64,000 bases of DNA from DATLGB01 sp963726825 (GTDB lineage Bacteria; Actinomycetota; Thermoleophilia; Solirubrobacterales; Solirubrobacteraceae). Position 1 is the first letter of the stretch; each line of letters opens with the position of its first letter. Both the position numbers and the translations under genes were made by a program. Positions 17,574 to 25,735 of the stretch are shown here, one piece after another. Under the pieces are notes generated by a model. That model was not told where the DNA came from. It made no database searches and saw only the letters and a list, made by a program, of their open reading frames with translations. Location: positions 744,001 to 808,000 of the forward strand of contig CAVSDT010000001.1 in NCBI GenBank assembly GCA_963726825.1, given 5' to 3'.

Positions 17574-18568
17574 TGGCCACCGCGCTGCGTGCCGTCCGCC
17601 ACGAGGACCAGCTGACGCTCGTCGAGCACCTCGACGAGCTGCGCACGCGGCTGATCGTCTCGCTCGTCGTCTTCCTCGCCGTCTTCGGCTTCTGCTTCTG
17701 GCAGCAGGACACGGTCGTCGGCATCGTCAACCACCCGTTCGAGGTCGGCACCAAGGGCCAGGTCGAGAAGGGCGCGGTCGCCCGCACGGCGACGTTCCAG
17801 AAGCGCATCGCCGACACGTTCGTGGCCCAGTCGAAGCTCAACACCGCCCTGGCGAACGACCCGCAGGCGAGCGCTGCCGTCAAGGCCGCCGCGCTGGCCG
17901 CCGCGACGCGAGTGCGGCAGCTCGCCGGCTCCGTCCCGAAGGCCGAGGCGCGTCAGCCCGTGACGCTGGGGGTGGCCGAGCCGTTCACCCAGACGTTCAA
18001 GGTCGCCGCGTACGCGGCCCTGCTGCTGTCGTTGCCGCTGCTGTTGTGGCAGGCGTACGCGTTCGTGCTGCCCGCGTTCTCCAAGCGGGAGCGCCAGGTG
18101 GCGTTGCCGCTGATGGCGATGGTCCCGATCCTGTTCGCCGCGGGCGCGTCGTTCGCCTACTTCGTCGTGCTGCCGCAGGCGATCAAGGTCCTGCAGAACT
18201 TCAACGCGGGCAACTTCGACATCCTGATCCAGGCGAAGGACCTGTACCGGTTCATCATCCTCACCTGCATCGCGATGGGCGCGCTGTTCCAGGTGCCGGT
18301 GGGGATCCTGCTCCTGACGCGGATGGAGATCATCACCGTCAAGCAGCTGCGGGCCAATCGCCGCTACGCGATCCTCGTCGTCGCGGTCCTCGCGATGCTC
18401 CTTCCGGGGACCGATCCGGTCACGATGCTGCTGGCCATGGCGCCGCTGCTCGTGCTCTATGAAGGCTCTATCGTGATCGCGGCGGTGATGGACCGGCGCG
18501 TCAAGCGCGCTGCCCGCCGCGCAGGCGTGCAGGAGGAGAACCTCCCGGCCGCCCCAGACGACGACTGA
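17573..18568 (+). CDS. tatC: Sec-independent protein translocase TatC, enlarged first loop
   Basis: Receptor subunit for twin-arginine signals. LVEHLDELRTRLIVSLVVF at the N terminus, AEPFTQTFKVAAY in the second-helix region and the LPLLLWQAYAFVLPAF segment are all TatC signatures. At 331 residues it is longer than the usual 250 or so. The extra length is mainly in the first extracytoplasmic loop (about residues 50-135), which is Ala/Gln/Lys-rich and predicted helical. The C-terminal tail is charged. It follows tatA by a one-base overlap, and a membrane-anchored helical repeat protein follows 12 bases later. Confidence 0.94.
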   Translation: MATALRAVRHEDQLTLVEHLDELRTRLIVSLVVFLAVFGFCFWQQDTVVGIVNHPFEVGTKGQVEKGAVARTATFQKRIADTFVAQSKLNTALANDPQASAAVKAAALAAATRVRQLAGSVPKAEARQPVTLGVAEPFTQTFKVAAYAALLLSLPLLLWQAYAFVLPAFSKRERQVALPLMAMVPILFAAGASFAYFVVLPQAIKVLQNFNAGNFDILIQAKDLYRFIILTCIAMGALFQVPVGILLLTRMEIITVKQLRANRRYAILVVAVLAMLLPGTDPVTMLLAMAPLLVLYEGSIVIAAVMDRRVKRAARRAGVQEENLPAAPDDD

Positions 18569-18580
18569 CCCCTCCCCACC

Positions 18581-19303
18581 ATGCTCTTCGACCTCAGAGG
18601 CCGCGGCCGCCAGCGCACCGTGAAGGTGATCTACCTGCTGCTCGCCGTCCTGATGGGCGGCGGCCTCGTCCTCTTCGGGATCGGCGGCAACACGAGCGGC
18701 GGCCTCATCGACGCGATCACGGGCAGCGGCTCGACGGCGACCACCGGCGCGAAGGAGTACCGCAAGGACGTCCGCACCGCCGAGGCCGCGATCCAGACCG
18801 ACCGCGGCAACGAGCAGGCCTGGCTGGACCTGATCCGCGCCCGCGCCGCGCTCGCGCGCTCGACGGAGGGCTACAGCGAGACCCAGCAGCGCTACGACGC
18901 CGCCGGCAAGGCGCAGCTGCGCAAGGCCACCCAGGCGTGGGAGAGCTACCAGGCCACCAAGCCCAACGACGCCAACGTCGTCGGCCAGGCGGCCAACATC
19001 GCGATCCGCGCCTACGCGGGGATCAACGACGAGCAGGGCGTCGTGGACACCGCGGAGATCGTGGCGGAGACGAAGAACACCGCCCAGGCCTACGCCCAGC
19101 TGGCCGACTACGCCTTCCGCCTGGGCCAGACCCGCAAGGGCGAGCTCGCGGGCAAGAAGGCCGTCGCCCTCGCCGATCCCGGCGAGCGCCAGCAGGTCCG
19201 CGCGAGCATCCAGGCCTCGAAGGCCGCGGCGCCGACGGCGACGCCCGCAGCGGTGCCCTCGGCGACCCCGAGCCCCACCGCCACCGCCAAGCCCAAGGGC
19301 TGA
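18581..19303 (+). CDS. Membrane-anchored helical repeat (TPR-like) protein
   Basis: A 240-residue protein with the N-terminal pattern MLFDLRGRGRQRTVKVIYLL followed by one membrane helix, then an extracytoplasmic region of Ala-rich helices (about residues 58-205) that looks like tetratricopeptide repeats, and a Thr/Pro/Ala-rich C-terminal tail. The N terminus (basic stretch, then VIYLLLAVLMGGGLVLFGIG) is common in actinobacterial proteins encoded near tat genes. It probably helps envelope protein folding or complex assembly, by analogy to YfgM-like proteins, but that is inference. Twelve bases separate it from tatC. Confidence 0.65.
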   Translation: MLFDLRGRGRQRTVKVIYLLLAVLMGGGLVLFGIGGNTSGGLIDAITGSGSTATTGAKEYRKDVRTAEAAIQTDRGNEQAWLDLIRARAALARSTEGYSETQQRYDAAGKAQLRKATQAWESYQATKPNDANVVGQAANIAIRAYAGINDEQGVVDTAEIVAETKNTAQAYAQLADYAFRLGQTRKGELAGKKAVALADPGERQQVRASIQASKAAAPTATPAAVPSATPSPTATAKPKG

Positions 19304-19323
19304 GCCGGGCGGCGCTCAGCCGC

Positions 19324-19329
19324 TATCCT
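19324..19329 (+). promoter_or_regulatory. Candidate -10 box for tRNA-Lys
   Basis: TATCCT lies ten bases upstream of the first tRNA nucleotide, the right distance for a sigma-70-type -10 element of a tRNA gene. The -35 region 17 bases upstream is only weakly conserved. Confidence 0.4.
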
Positions 19330-19339
19330 GCCCCGTCGC

Positions 19340-19412
19340 GCCCTTGTAGCTCAATTGGCAGAGCAGCGGACTCTTAATCCGAAGGTTGAAGGTTCGATTC
19401 CTTCCGGGGGCA
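19340..19412 (+). tRNA. tRNA-Lys(CTT)
   Basis: A 73-nucleotide cloverleaf. The acceptor arm is GCCCTTG with CGGGGGC (two G-U pairs), the D stem GCTC/GAGC, the anticodon loop CTCTTAA with anticodon CTT, the T arm GAAGG/CCTTC and loop TTCGATT. The discriminator is A and CCA is not encoded. The last base pair of the anticodon stem is a G-A mismatch (27-43). Confidence 0.96.
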
Positions 19413-19439
19413 TGCAGTGATGTGGGTACGCTCCGCCGC

Positions 19440-20225
19440 GTGACCCTTCCGCTGCTGGCTTCCGTCGACGGCACCGTCGGACCGTCCGCCGAGGCGACCA
19501 TCCCGGCGACCGACGAGGGGCTGCTGCGCGGTGACGGGGCCTTCGAGGTCGTGCGCCTCTACGGGGGCCGGCCGTTCGCCATGGACGACCACTACGCCCG
19601 GCTGGCGCGCACCGCCGCCGGCCTGCGGCTGCCCTACGACGAAGGTGCGCTGAAGGCCGAGGTCGCGGCGCTGCTGGCCGAGGCCGCCGGCGAGGACGGG
19701 CTGCTGCGCGTCGTGCTCACCCGCGGGGGGCGTCGGCTGCTGCTGCTGGAGGCGCTGCCCGAGCGCCCGCCCGTGCAGACCGTCCGGACGATCACCTACG
19801 CGCCGACGCGTGTGCTCACCGACCTCAAGACGCTGTCCTACGCCGCCAACATGCTCGCGGGACGGCTCGCCAAGGAGCAGGGGGCCGACGAGGCGCTGCT
19901 GGTGACCCCGCACGGGCGCGTGCTGGAGGGCCCGACCTGGACGCTGTTCTGGGTCGCGGGCGGGCGCCTGCTGACGCCGCCGCTGAGCGACCACATCCTC
20001 ACGTCGATCACGCGCGACCACGTGCTGCAGTGCTGCGACGTCGAGGAGCGCATCACGACGCTCGACGACCTCCACGGGGCCGAGGAGGCCTTCATCGCCT
20101 CCTCCGTGCGCGAGGTGATGCCGATCGCCGCGGTCGACGATCGACCGCTCCCCGCGGCGCCCGGCCCCGTCACGGCCGCCGCGGCGCAGGCGCTCTCGGC
20201 GCACGTCGCGCAGCTGCTGCGGTGA
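19440..20225 (+). CDS. Class IV aminotransferase (branched-chain/aminodeoxychorismate lyase family)
   Basis: A 261-residue PLP enzyme of fold type IV. The cofactor lysine lies in LTDLKTLSYAANMLAG, and the residues GADEALLVTPHGRVLEGPTW match the PLP-phosphate-binding segment shared by IlvE, Dat and PabC. The short length favours PabC (4-amino-4-deoxychorismate lyase, folate pathway) or D-amino acid aminotransferase over IlvE, but I cannot separate them by sequence. Start: GTG at 19440, 27 bases after the tRNA; earlier in-frame starts would overlap the tRNA. The stop overlaps the GTG of wecB. Confidence 0.83.
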   Translation: MTLPLLASVDGTVGPSAEATIPATDEGLLRGDGAFEVVRLYGGRPFAMDDHYARLARTAAGLRLPYDEGALKAEVAALLAEAAGEDGLLRVVLTRGGRRLLLLEALPERPPVQTVRTITYAPTRVLTDLKTLSYAANMLAGRLAKEQGADEALLVTPHGRVLEGPTWTLFWVAGGRLLTPPLSDHILTSITRDHVLQCCDVEERITTLDDLHGAEEAFIASSVREVMPIAAVDDRPLPAAPGPVTAAAAQALSAHVAQLLR

Positions 20226-21292
20226 GGGTCCTCACCGTCATCGGGAACCGGCCGCAGTTCGTGAAGGCGGCGGCGGTCTCCGGGCGCCTGCGCGAGGTCG
20301 GCACCGAGGTCATGGTCCACACGGGCCAGCACTACGACGACGACATGTCGCGGGTGTTCTTCGACGAGCTCGGCCTGCCGCGGCCCGAGCACCGGCTCGA
20401 CCTCGGCGGGGGGTCCAACACGGTGCAGACCGCGCGCATGCTCGAGGCGGTCGCCGGGCTGCTGGCCACGGAGTCCCCGGACGTGGTGCTCGTCTACGGG
20501 GACACCAACTCGACGCTCGCGGGCGCGCTCGCCGCGGCGCAGGCGCGCGTCCCGGTCGCACACGTCGAGGCGGGCATGCGCTCCTTCGACCGCTCGATGC
20601 CGGAGGAGCTCAACCGCGTGCTCACCGACCACTGCTCCGACCTGCTGCTCGTCTCCGCTCAGGCCCCCGCCGACCAGCTCGCGGCCGAGCACGTCGCCGG
20701 GAGGGTCGTCGTCGTGGGGGACGTGATGGTCGACGTCGCGCAGCTGATCGCGCCGCGAGCGCGGGAGCGCACGGACGTGCTCGGCCAGCTCGGCGTCGCC
20801 GCGGGCGACTACGCGCTGGTGACCGCCCACCGCGCGGGCAACGTCGATGACCCGGTACGGCTGCGCCGCCTGGTCGACCTGCTGCTCGCGGTCCCCATGC
20901 CGGTCGTGCTGCCGGTCCACCCGCGCCTCGGCGCGCGCCTGCGCGAGACGGGGCTCGCCGACCGGCTGGAGGCCGCCGCGCACGTCCGCCTCGCACCACC
21001 GCTCGGCTACGTGGAGTTCACCGCCCTGCTGCTCCATGCGGCGCGCGTGCTGACCGACTCGGGCGGCGTGCAGAAGGAGGCCTACCTCGCCGGCGTCCCG
21101 TGCGTGACGCTGCGCGACACGACGGAGTGGCGCGAGACCGTCGACGCCGGCTGGAACACCCTGGTCGACCTCGACGCCCCCGCGGCCCTGGCGGCGCTGG
21201 CTCGCCCGGCACCGGAGGTGCGCCCGCAGCTCTACGGCGACGGGCGCGCGGGTGCCCGCGTCGTCGAGGCGCTCGTAGGATGGGCCGCATGA
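20222..21292 (+). CDS. wecB: UDP-N-acetylglucosamine 2-epimerase (non-hydrolysing)
   Basis: A 356-residue GT-B-fold epimerase that interconverts UDP-GlcNAc and UDP-ManNAc. Signatures are VLTVIGNRPQFVKAAAV at the start, TGQHYDDDMS, VYGDTNSTLAGALAA, AHVEAGMRSFDRSMPEELNR, LVTAHRAGNVDD and TDSGGVQKEAYLAGVPCV followed by RDTTEWRET. All catalytic and UDP-binding segments are intact. The GTG at 20222 overlaps the aminotransferase stop. The next gene, a sugar dehydrogenase, starts inside its stop (ATGA). With the acyltransferase it forms a cassette for a modified sugar nucleotide. Confidence 0.95.
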   Translation: MRVLTVIGNRPQFVKAAAVSGRLREVGTEVMVHTGQHYDDDMSRVFFDELGLPRPEHRLDLGGGSNTVQTARMLEAVAGLLATESPDVVLVYGDTNSTLAGALAAAQARVPVAHVEAGMRSFDRSMPEELNRVLTDHCSDLLLVSAQAPADQLAAEHVAGRVVVVGDVMVDVAQLIAPRARERTDVLGQLGVAAGDYALVTAHRAGNVDDPVRLRRLVDLLLAVPMPVVLPVHPRLGARLRETGLADRLEAAAHVRLAPPLGYVEFTALLLHAARVLTDSGGVQKEAYLAGVPCVTLRDTTEWRETVDAGWNTLVDLDAPAALAALARPAPEVRPQLYGDGRAGARVVEALVGWAA

Positions 21293-22284
21293 TGCGCGTC
21301 GCCGTCGCAGGCCTCGGCTACTGGGGCCCGAACCTCGCGCGCAACTTCGGCGCGCTGCCCGGCTGCGAGCTCGTCTGGCTCTGCGACGCGTCCCCGGACA
21401 CGCTCGAGCGCGTCGGCGGGCAGCACCCCGGCGCCGGCCGCACGGGGGACCTGGACGAGGTCCTGGCCGACGACACCGTCGACGCCGTCGTCCTCGCCAC
21501 CCCCGTGCCGAGCCACGGCGCGCTCGCGGTCAAGGTCCTCGACGCGGGCAAGCACTGCTTCGTCGAGAAGCCGCTGGCGCTGACCGTCGCCGAGGCGGAG
21601 GCCGCCGTCGCCGCGGGTGAGCGCGCGGGCAAGGTCCTGATGGTCGGCCACCTGCTCGAGTACCACCCTGCCGTCTCGACGCTGAAGTCGATCACGGACT
21701 CGGGCGACCTCGGGGACATCCACTACGTCTACTCGCACCGGTTGAACCTCGGCAAGCTGCGCGCCGACGAGAACGCGCTGTGGTCGCTCGGCGCCCACGA
21801 CGTCTCCGTCCTGCTCCATCTGCTCGACGGGGAGGAGCCCTCCGAGGTCCAGGCGCGCGGCGAGGCGTACATGCGCCCCGGCGTGGAGGACGTCGTCTTC
21901 GCCTTCCTGCGCTTCCCCTCCGGCCGCGCCGGCCACCTGCACCTGTCGTGGCTGGACCCGCACAAGGCGCGCCGGTTCACCGTCGTCGGCTCCAAGAAGA
22001 TGGCGACCTTCGACGACATGGACCTCGAGCGCAAGATCACCGTCTACGACAAGGGCTTCGACGAGGACGCGGGCTCCTACGGCGAGTACATCACCCGCTC
22101 GGGGGAGATCTACAGCCCGCGCGTCCCCAACGCCGAACCGCTGCGCCTGGAGTGCCAGCACTTCGTCGACGCGTGCACCAACGGGACCGTCCCCCGCTCG
22201 GACGGGCACAGCGGCCTGCGGGTCGTGCGGGTGCTCGAGCAGGCCCAGCAGGCGCTCGACGCGTCCCGCCGTGCAGCTGTCTGA
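21289..22284 (+). CDS. Gfo/Idh/MocA-family sugar dehydrogenase (WlbA-like)
   Basis: A 331-residue NAD-dependent oxidoreductase. The Rossmann start VAVAGLGYWGPNLARNFG, then VVLATPVPSH and CFVEKPLALTVAEAE (the EKP catalytic motif), MVGHLLEYHPAV and LGAHDVSVLLHLL are all diagnostic. Members of this group act on UDP-N-acetylhexosamines, for example WlbA. Candidate starts are at 21280, 21289 and 21292; I chose ATG 21289, overlapping the wecB stop. It overlaps the following acyltransferase gene by 14 bases, and the three genes are surely co-translated. Confidence 0.88.
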   Translation: MMRVAVAGLGYWGPNLARNFGALPGCELVWLCDASPDTLERVGGQHPGAGRTGDLDEVLADDTVDAVVLATPVPSHGALAVKVLDAGKHCFVEKPLALTVAEAEAAVAAGERAGKVLMVGHLLEYHPAVSTLKSITDSGDLGDIHYVYSHRLNLGKLRADENALWSLGAHDVSVLLHLLDGEEPSEVQARGEAYMRPGVEDVVFAFLRFPSGRAGHLHLSWLDPHKARRFTVVGSKKMATFDDMDLERKITVYDKGFDEDAGSYGEYITRSGEIYSPRVPNAEPLRLECQHFVDACTNGTVPRSDGHSGLRVVRVLEQAQQALDASRRAAV

Positions 22285-22978
22285 CCGCGCGCCGGGGCTC
22301 GCCCTCGGCGACGACGTCCTCCTGCCGGACTCGGTGACGATCGGCGCGCACGTGGTCATCCACGCCGGCACGCGGATCGGCGAGGGCGTCACGATCCAGG
22401 ACGGCGCGGTGCTCGGCAAGGGCGCGAAGCTGTCTCCGACCTCGACCGCGTCGCGCGACGCGCCGCCACCGCTGGTGGTCGGCGAGGGGGCGACGATCTG
22501 CGCCCAGGCCGTGGTGTTCGCCGGCGCGACGCTGGCGCCAGGGGCGATCATCGGGGATCAGGCGTTCGTGCGCGAGCGCGCGGTGATCGGGGAGCGGACG
22601 GTGATCGGCCGCGGCAGCGCCGTCGACAACGACGTCACGGTCGGCGCCCGGGTGAAGGTCCAGACGCTCTGCTACCTGACGGCGTTCAGCGTCGTCGAGG
22701 ACGACGTCTTCTTCGGGCCCGGCGCCAGCACGACCAACGACGACACGATGGGCCGCCACGGCCCGGAGTACGCGCTGCGCGGCGCGACCCTGCGGCGCGC
22801 GTGCCGCATCGGCGGCAGCGCCGTCATCTGTCCCGGCGTCGAGGTCGGTGAGGAGGCCTTCGTGGCCGCCGGCGCCGTGCTGACCACCGACGTCCCGCCC
22901 GCCGCCGTCGTGATGGGCGTCCCGGGCCGCGTCATCCGGTCGGTGCCTGACGGGGACCGGCTGGAGCGGTGGCGCTGA
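22271..22978 (+). CDS. Left-handed beta-helix (hexapeptide) acyltransferase, WlbB-like
   Basis: A 235-residue protein with about 20 hexapeptide-repeat turns (for example VTIGAHVVIHAGTRIGEGV, and VICPGVEVGEEAFVAAGAVL), i.e. a trimeric left-handed beta-helix acetyltransferase. The end (PPAAVVMGVPGRVIR) is typical of sugar N- or O-acetyltransferases such as WlbB and WbbJ. GTG at 22271 lies within the end of the dehydrogenase gene. In Bordetella-type clusters, WlbA/WlbB/WecB-like enzymes act with an aminotransferase (WlbC) to build diacetamido sugars; that aminotransferase is not here. It overlaps the following membrane-protein gene by ten bases. Confidence 0.85.
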   Translation: MQLSDRAPGLALGDDVLLPDSVTIGAHVVIHAGTRIGEGVTIQDGAVLGKGAKLSPTSTASRDAPPPLVVGEGATICAQAVVFAGATLAPGAIIGDQAFVRERAVIGERTVIGRGSAVDNDVTVGARVKVQTLCYLTAFSVVEDDVFFGPGASTTNDDTMGRHGPEYALRGATLRRACRIGGSAVICPGVEVGEEAFVAAGAVLTTDVPPAAVVMGVPGRVIRSVPDGDRLERWR

Positions 22979-23628
22979 GACGTCCGAGCGGGACCGAGAC
23001 GCTCGGGGGCGCCGCCATCGGGTTCACGCTCGGCGCGACGGTGCTCGAGTGGCTCCACGTCTGGCGCCGCGGCACGGCCCCGTTCCCCGTCGACTCCGAG
23101 CACGTCCTGGAGGCGGGCGCAGAGGCGGCCCGGGAGACCGTCGAGGTCGCCCGCGCGGGGTACCTGACCGGGTCCGAGCGCGAGAACGCGACGCTGAACC
23201 TGCTGCTGTCCTACGCCGCGACGGCGGGGCTGGCGCGCCTCTCCACGCACGCGATCCGACGTCACGGGACGATCGGGCCCCTGCGCAACCGCAAGATCGC
23301 CGGCCGCCACATCCACCACTTCGTGCCGGGGATCGTGCTGGCCTTCGCCAGCGGCGCCGCGTCGATCATCTCGCGCAACGAGCACCTCGACGTCTACCTC
23401 GCCGTCCCGTTCGGCGCCGGCATGGCCCTCACGCTCGATGAGGCGGCGCTGCTCGTCGACCTCAAGGACGTCTACTGGTCCGAGCGCGGGATCCTGTCCG
23501 TGCAGCTGACCCTCGGGACGATGGCCGGGCTGGGCGCCCTCGCGGTCGGCCTGCGCGTGCTCAAGCGCGGCGAGGCCGAGGTGCTGCTGGAGGAGGCGCC
23601 GCCCGAGGTCGCTACGCCGTCGCCGTGA
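22969..23628 (+). CDS. Integral membrane protein of unknown function
   Basis: A 219-residue protein with about four to five membrane helices and a short polar tail. The notable segment RHIHHFVPGIVLAFASGAASI carries three histidines at a membrane edge and recurs, from memory, in uncharacterised actinobacterial membrane proteins. Charged segments before it (RENATLNLL) may face the cytoplasm. It begins inside the acyltransferase gene (ten-base overlap) and its end overlaps the convergent purA by 17 bases, so it is compact and probably real. Role unknown. Confidence 0.62.
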   Translation: MALRRPSGTETLGGAAIGFTLGATVLEWLHVWRRGTAPFPVDSEHVLEAGAEAARETVEVARAGYLTGSERENATLNLLLSYAATAGLARLSTHAIRRHGTIGPLRNRKIAGRHIHHFVPGIVLAFASGAASIISRNEHLDVYLAVPFGAGMALTLDEAALLVDLKDVYWSERGILSVQLTLGTMAGLGALAVGLRVLKRGEAEVLLEEAPPEVATPSP

Positions 23629-24925
23629 GCGCGACGGCGCTCTGGCGGCCCGCGTCGGTCCAGATGACCTGGTCGCGGCCGGGTCCGACGCCCACGATGG
23701 CGATCGGGACGCCGAGGAAGTCGGCGATGTAGGCGAGGTAGTCGCGCGCCGTGGCCGGCAGCTCGTCCTCGGACGTGCACTCCGTGATGTCCTCGTCCCA
23801 GCCGGGCAGCGTCTCGTACTCGCCCGTGACCTGGTGCAGCACCGACTGGTGGTAGGGGAACTCGCTCCACTGGCGCTCGTTGCCGCGGTAGCCCGTGCAG
23901 ACCTGCAGCGGCCCGAGGCCCGACAGCACGTCGAGCTTGGTGATGGCGAGATGGGTGAGCGAGTTCAGGCGCACGGCGTACTTGAGCGCGACGAGGTCGA
24001 GCCAGCCGACCCGGCGGGCGCGCCCGGTGGTCGTCCCGTACTCGCCGCCGTTCGACCGCATCGTGTCGCCGAGCTCGTCGTCGAGCTCCGTCGGGAACGG
24101 GCCGGCGCCGACGCGCGTCGTGTAGGCCTTCGTCACGCCCCAGATCTCGTGCAGGTCGCGCGGGCCGGCGCCCGTGCCCGCGCTCGCGGCGCCCGCGACC
24201 GGGTTCGAGCTCGTCACGAAGGGATACGTGCCGTGATCGATGTCGAGCAGCGTGCCCTGCGCGCCCTCGAAGAGGATGTTCTGGCCGTTGTCGAGGCAGT
24301 CCCACACGAGGCGCGGCGTGTCGGCGATGTACTGCTCCAGGGCGTGGCCGTAGGAGAGGTACTGCTCGGTCATCGTCTGCAGGTCCAGCTCGGGCGAGCG
24401 GGCGAAGGGGCGCAGCGAGAGCCGCTTGGGCTCCATCGCGGCCATGATCTTCTTCTTGAGGATCTTCTCGTCGAGCAGGTCCTGGACGCGGATGCCGAGG
24501 CGCGAGGCCTTGTCGGCGTAGCAGGGGCCGATGCCGCGGCGCGTGGTGCCGATCTGGTTGGAGCCCAGACGCGTCTCGCCCGCCGTGTCGAGCAGCAGGT
24601 GGTACGGCATGATCAGGTGGGCGTTGGAGGACACCTTGAGGCCGGTGAGGTCCACGCCCCGGGCCTTGAGCCCGTTGATCTCCTCCGTCAGCACCGCCGG
24701 GTCGACGACGACGCCGTTGCCGATCGCGCACTTCTTGCCCGGGTACAGGATCCCGGACGGGATCAGGTGGAACTTCCACACCTCGTCGCCGCGGACGATC
24801 GTGTGGCCGGCGTTGTTGCCGCCCTGGAAGCGGATGACGAGGTCGACCTGCTCCGCGAGCAGATCGGTGATCTTGCCCTTGCCCTCATCGCCCCACTGGG
24901 CGCCGATGATCACGATGCCGGCCAT
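23612..24925 (-). CDS. purA: Adenylosuccinate synthetase
   Basis: GTP-dependent first step from IMP to AMP. The 437-residue sequence begins MAGIVIIGAQWGDEGKGK, with the P-loop-like GDEGKGK, then FQGGNNAGHTIV, IGTTRRGIGPCYADKASR, FEGAQGTLLDIDHGTYPFVTSS and VPVAIVG-like end VPIAIVGVGPGRDQ. All are diagnostic. Last gene of the leftward dnaB block, 12 bases after the loader-like ATPase. Its 3' end overlaps the convergent membrane protein gene by 17 bases. Confidence 0.97.
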   Translation of the reverse strand: MAGIVIIGAQWGDEGKGKITDLLAEQVDLVIRFQGGNNAGHTIVRGDEVWKFHLIPSGILYPGKKCAIGNGVVVDPAVLTEEINGLKARGVDLTGLKVSSNAHLIMPYHLLLDTAGETRLGSNQIGTTRRGIGPCYADKASRLGIRVQDLLDEKILKKKIMAAMEPKRLSLRPFARSPELDLQTMTEQYLSYGHALEQYIADTPRLVWDCLDNGQNILFEGAQGTLLDIDHGTYPFVTSSNPVAGAASAGTGAGPRDLHEIWGVTKAYTTRVGAGPFPTELDDELGDTMRSNGGEYGTTTGRARRVGWLDLVALKYAVRLNSLTHLAITKLDVLSGLGPLQVCTGYRGNERQWSEFPYHQSVLHQVTGEYETLPGWDEDITECTSEDELPATARDYLAYIADFLGVPIAIVGVGPGRDQVIWTDAGRQSAVALTATA

Positions 24926-24937
24926 GTCGGGGGGAGT

Positions 24938-25735
24938 CTATGTGGGGCGGGAGGGCCACGTCACCGCGGAGCCCTGGTCGCCGTAGCGGGCCGGGGGCTC
25001 CCAGCGGTCGACGAGCACCGGCTCGTCGGCGTCCAGCTTCGCGCGGCGCTGGTCGTCGCCGAACAGCGCCAGCGGGTCGCCGCACATCTCCATCAGCCGG
25101 CTCGCCGTGCGCTCGCCGATCTGCTCGCCCAGCTGCGTCGGGTCGAGGTTGGTGGTGAAGACGATCGACTTGCCGTCCTCGTAGCGCGTGTTGATGATCG
25201 CGTAGAGCTGCTCGAGCACCCAGTCGCTCGAGTTCTCCGCGCCGACGTCGTCGATGTGCAGCAGGTCGACCGCGGTCAGGGCATCGAGGATCTCGAGGTA
25301 GGAGAGGCGCGCGTCGTCGTCGTAGCCGCTGCGCAGGACCCACAGCAGATGCGGCAGCGAGTAGATCGCCACGCTGCGGCCGCGCTCGAGGGCGGCGAGC
25401 GAGATGATCATGGCCAGGGTGGTCTTGCCCGTCCCGATGTCGCCGGTCAGCCACAGGCCGCGCCCGGCGTCGAGGTGCTCGTCGAGACGGCGCGTGAAGC
25501 GGCGCACCTCCGCGACGACCGTCTGGTCCATCGACGGCACGGGCTCGCGGTCGAAGCCGACGCCCTGGTAGATGCGCGGGACGCGGGCCTTGAGCTTCTT
25601 CGCCTTCGCCGCGGCGATGCGGGCCGGCCGGCAGCGGCACTCCCGCGTGGTGAAGGCCTCGTGGTCGGTGACGAAGCCCGAGCCGTCGCACTCCTGCAGC
25701 GGGCACGGCTCGTTGGCCGAGCGCATGACCCTCAT
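24938..25735 (-). CDS. DnaC/DnaI-like AAA+ ATPase, candidate helicase loader
   Basis: A 265-residue AAA+ ATPase. Walker A is GDIGTGKTTLAM (about residues 105-115), Walker B is DLLHIDDVGAENSSDW and sensor 1 is IVFTTNLDP, the pattern of DnaC, DnaI and IstB ATPases. The N-terminal region has four to five cysteines (CPLQECDGSGF, then CRCRPAR) in a zinc-finger-like arrangement, as in DnaI. The ATG at 25735 lies inside the dnaB stop (ATGA), so it is made with the replicative helicase. Actinobacteria usually have DciA rather than DnaC-type loaders, which makes this neighbour notable. IstB-type transposition proteins look similar but come with transposases, and none is present. Confidence 0.8.
   Translation of the reverse strand: MRVMRSANEPCPLQECDGSGFVTDHEAFTTRECRCRPARIAAAKAKKLKARVPRIYQGVGFDREPVPSMDQTVVAEVRRFTRRLDEHLDAGRGLWLTGDIGTGKTTLAMIISLAALERGRSVAIYSLPHLLWVLRSGYDDDARLSYLEILDALTAVDLLHIDDVGAENSSDWVLEQLYAIINTRYEDGKSIVFTTNLDPTQLGEQIGERTASRLMEMCGDPLALFGDDQRRAKLDADEPVLVDRWEPPARYGDQGSAVTWPSRPT

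Noticed and set aside
19386..19439. Longer class IV aminotransferase starting inside the tRNA
   Set aside because: TTG 19386 lies within tRNA-Lys; GTG 19440 is the plausible start.
24885..25706. IstB-type transposition helper
   Set aside because: No transposase, terminal repeats or target duplications; the gene is coupled to dnaB.
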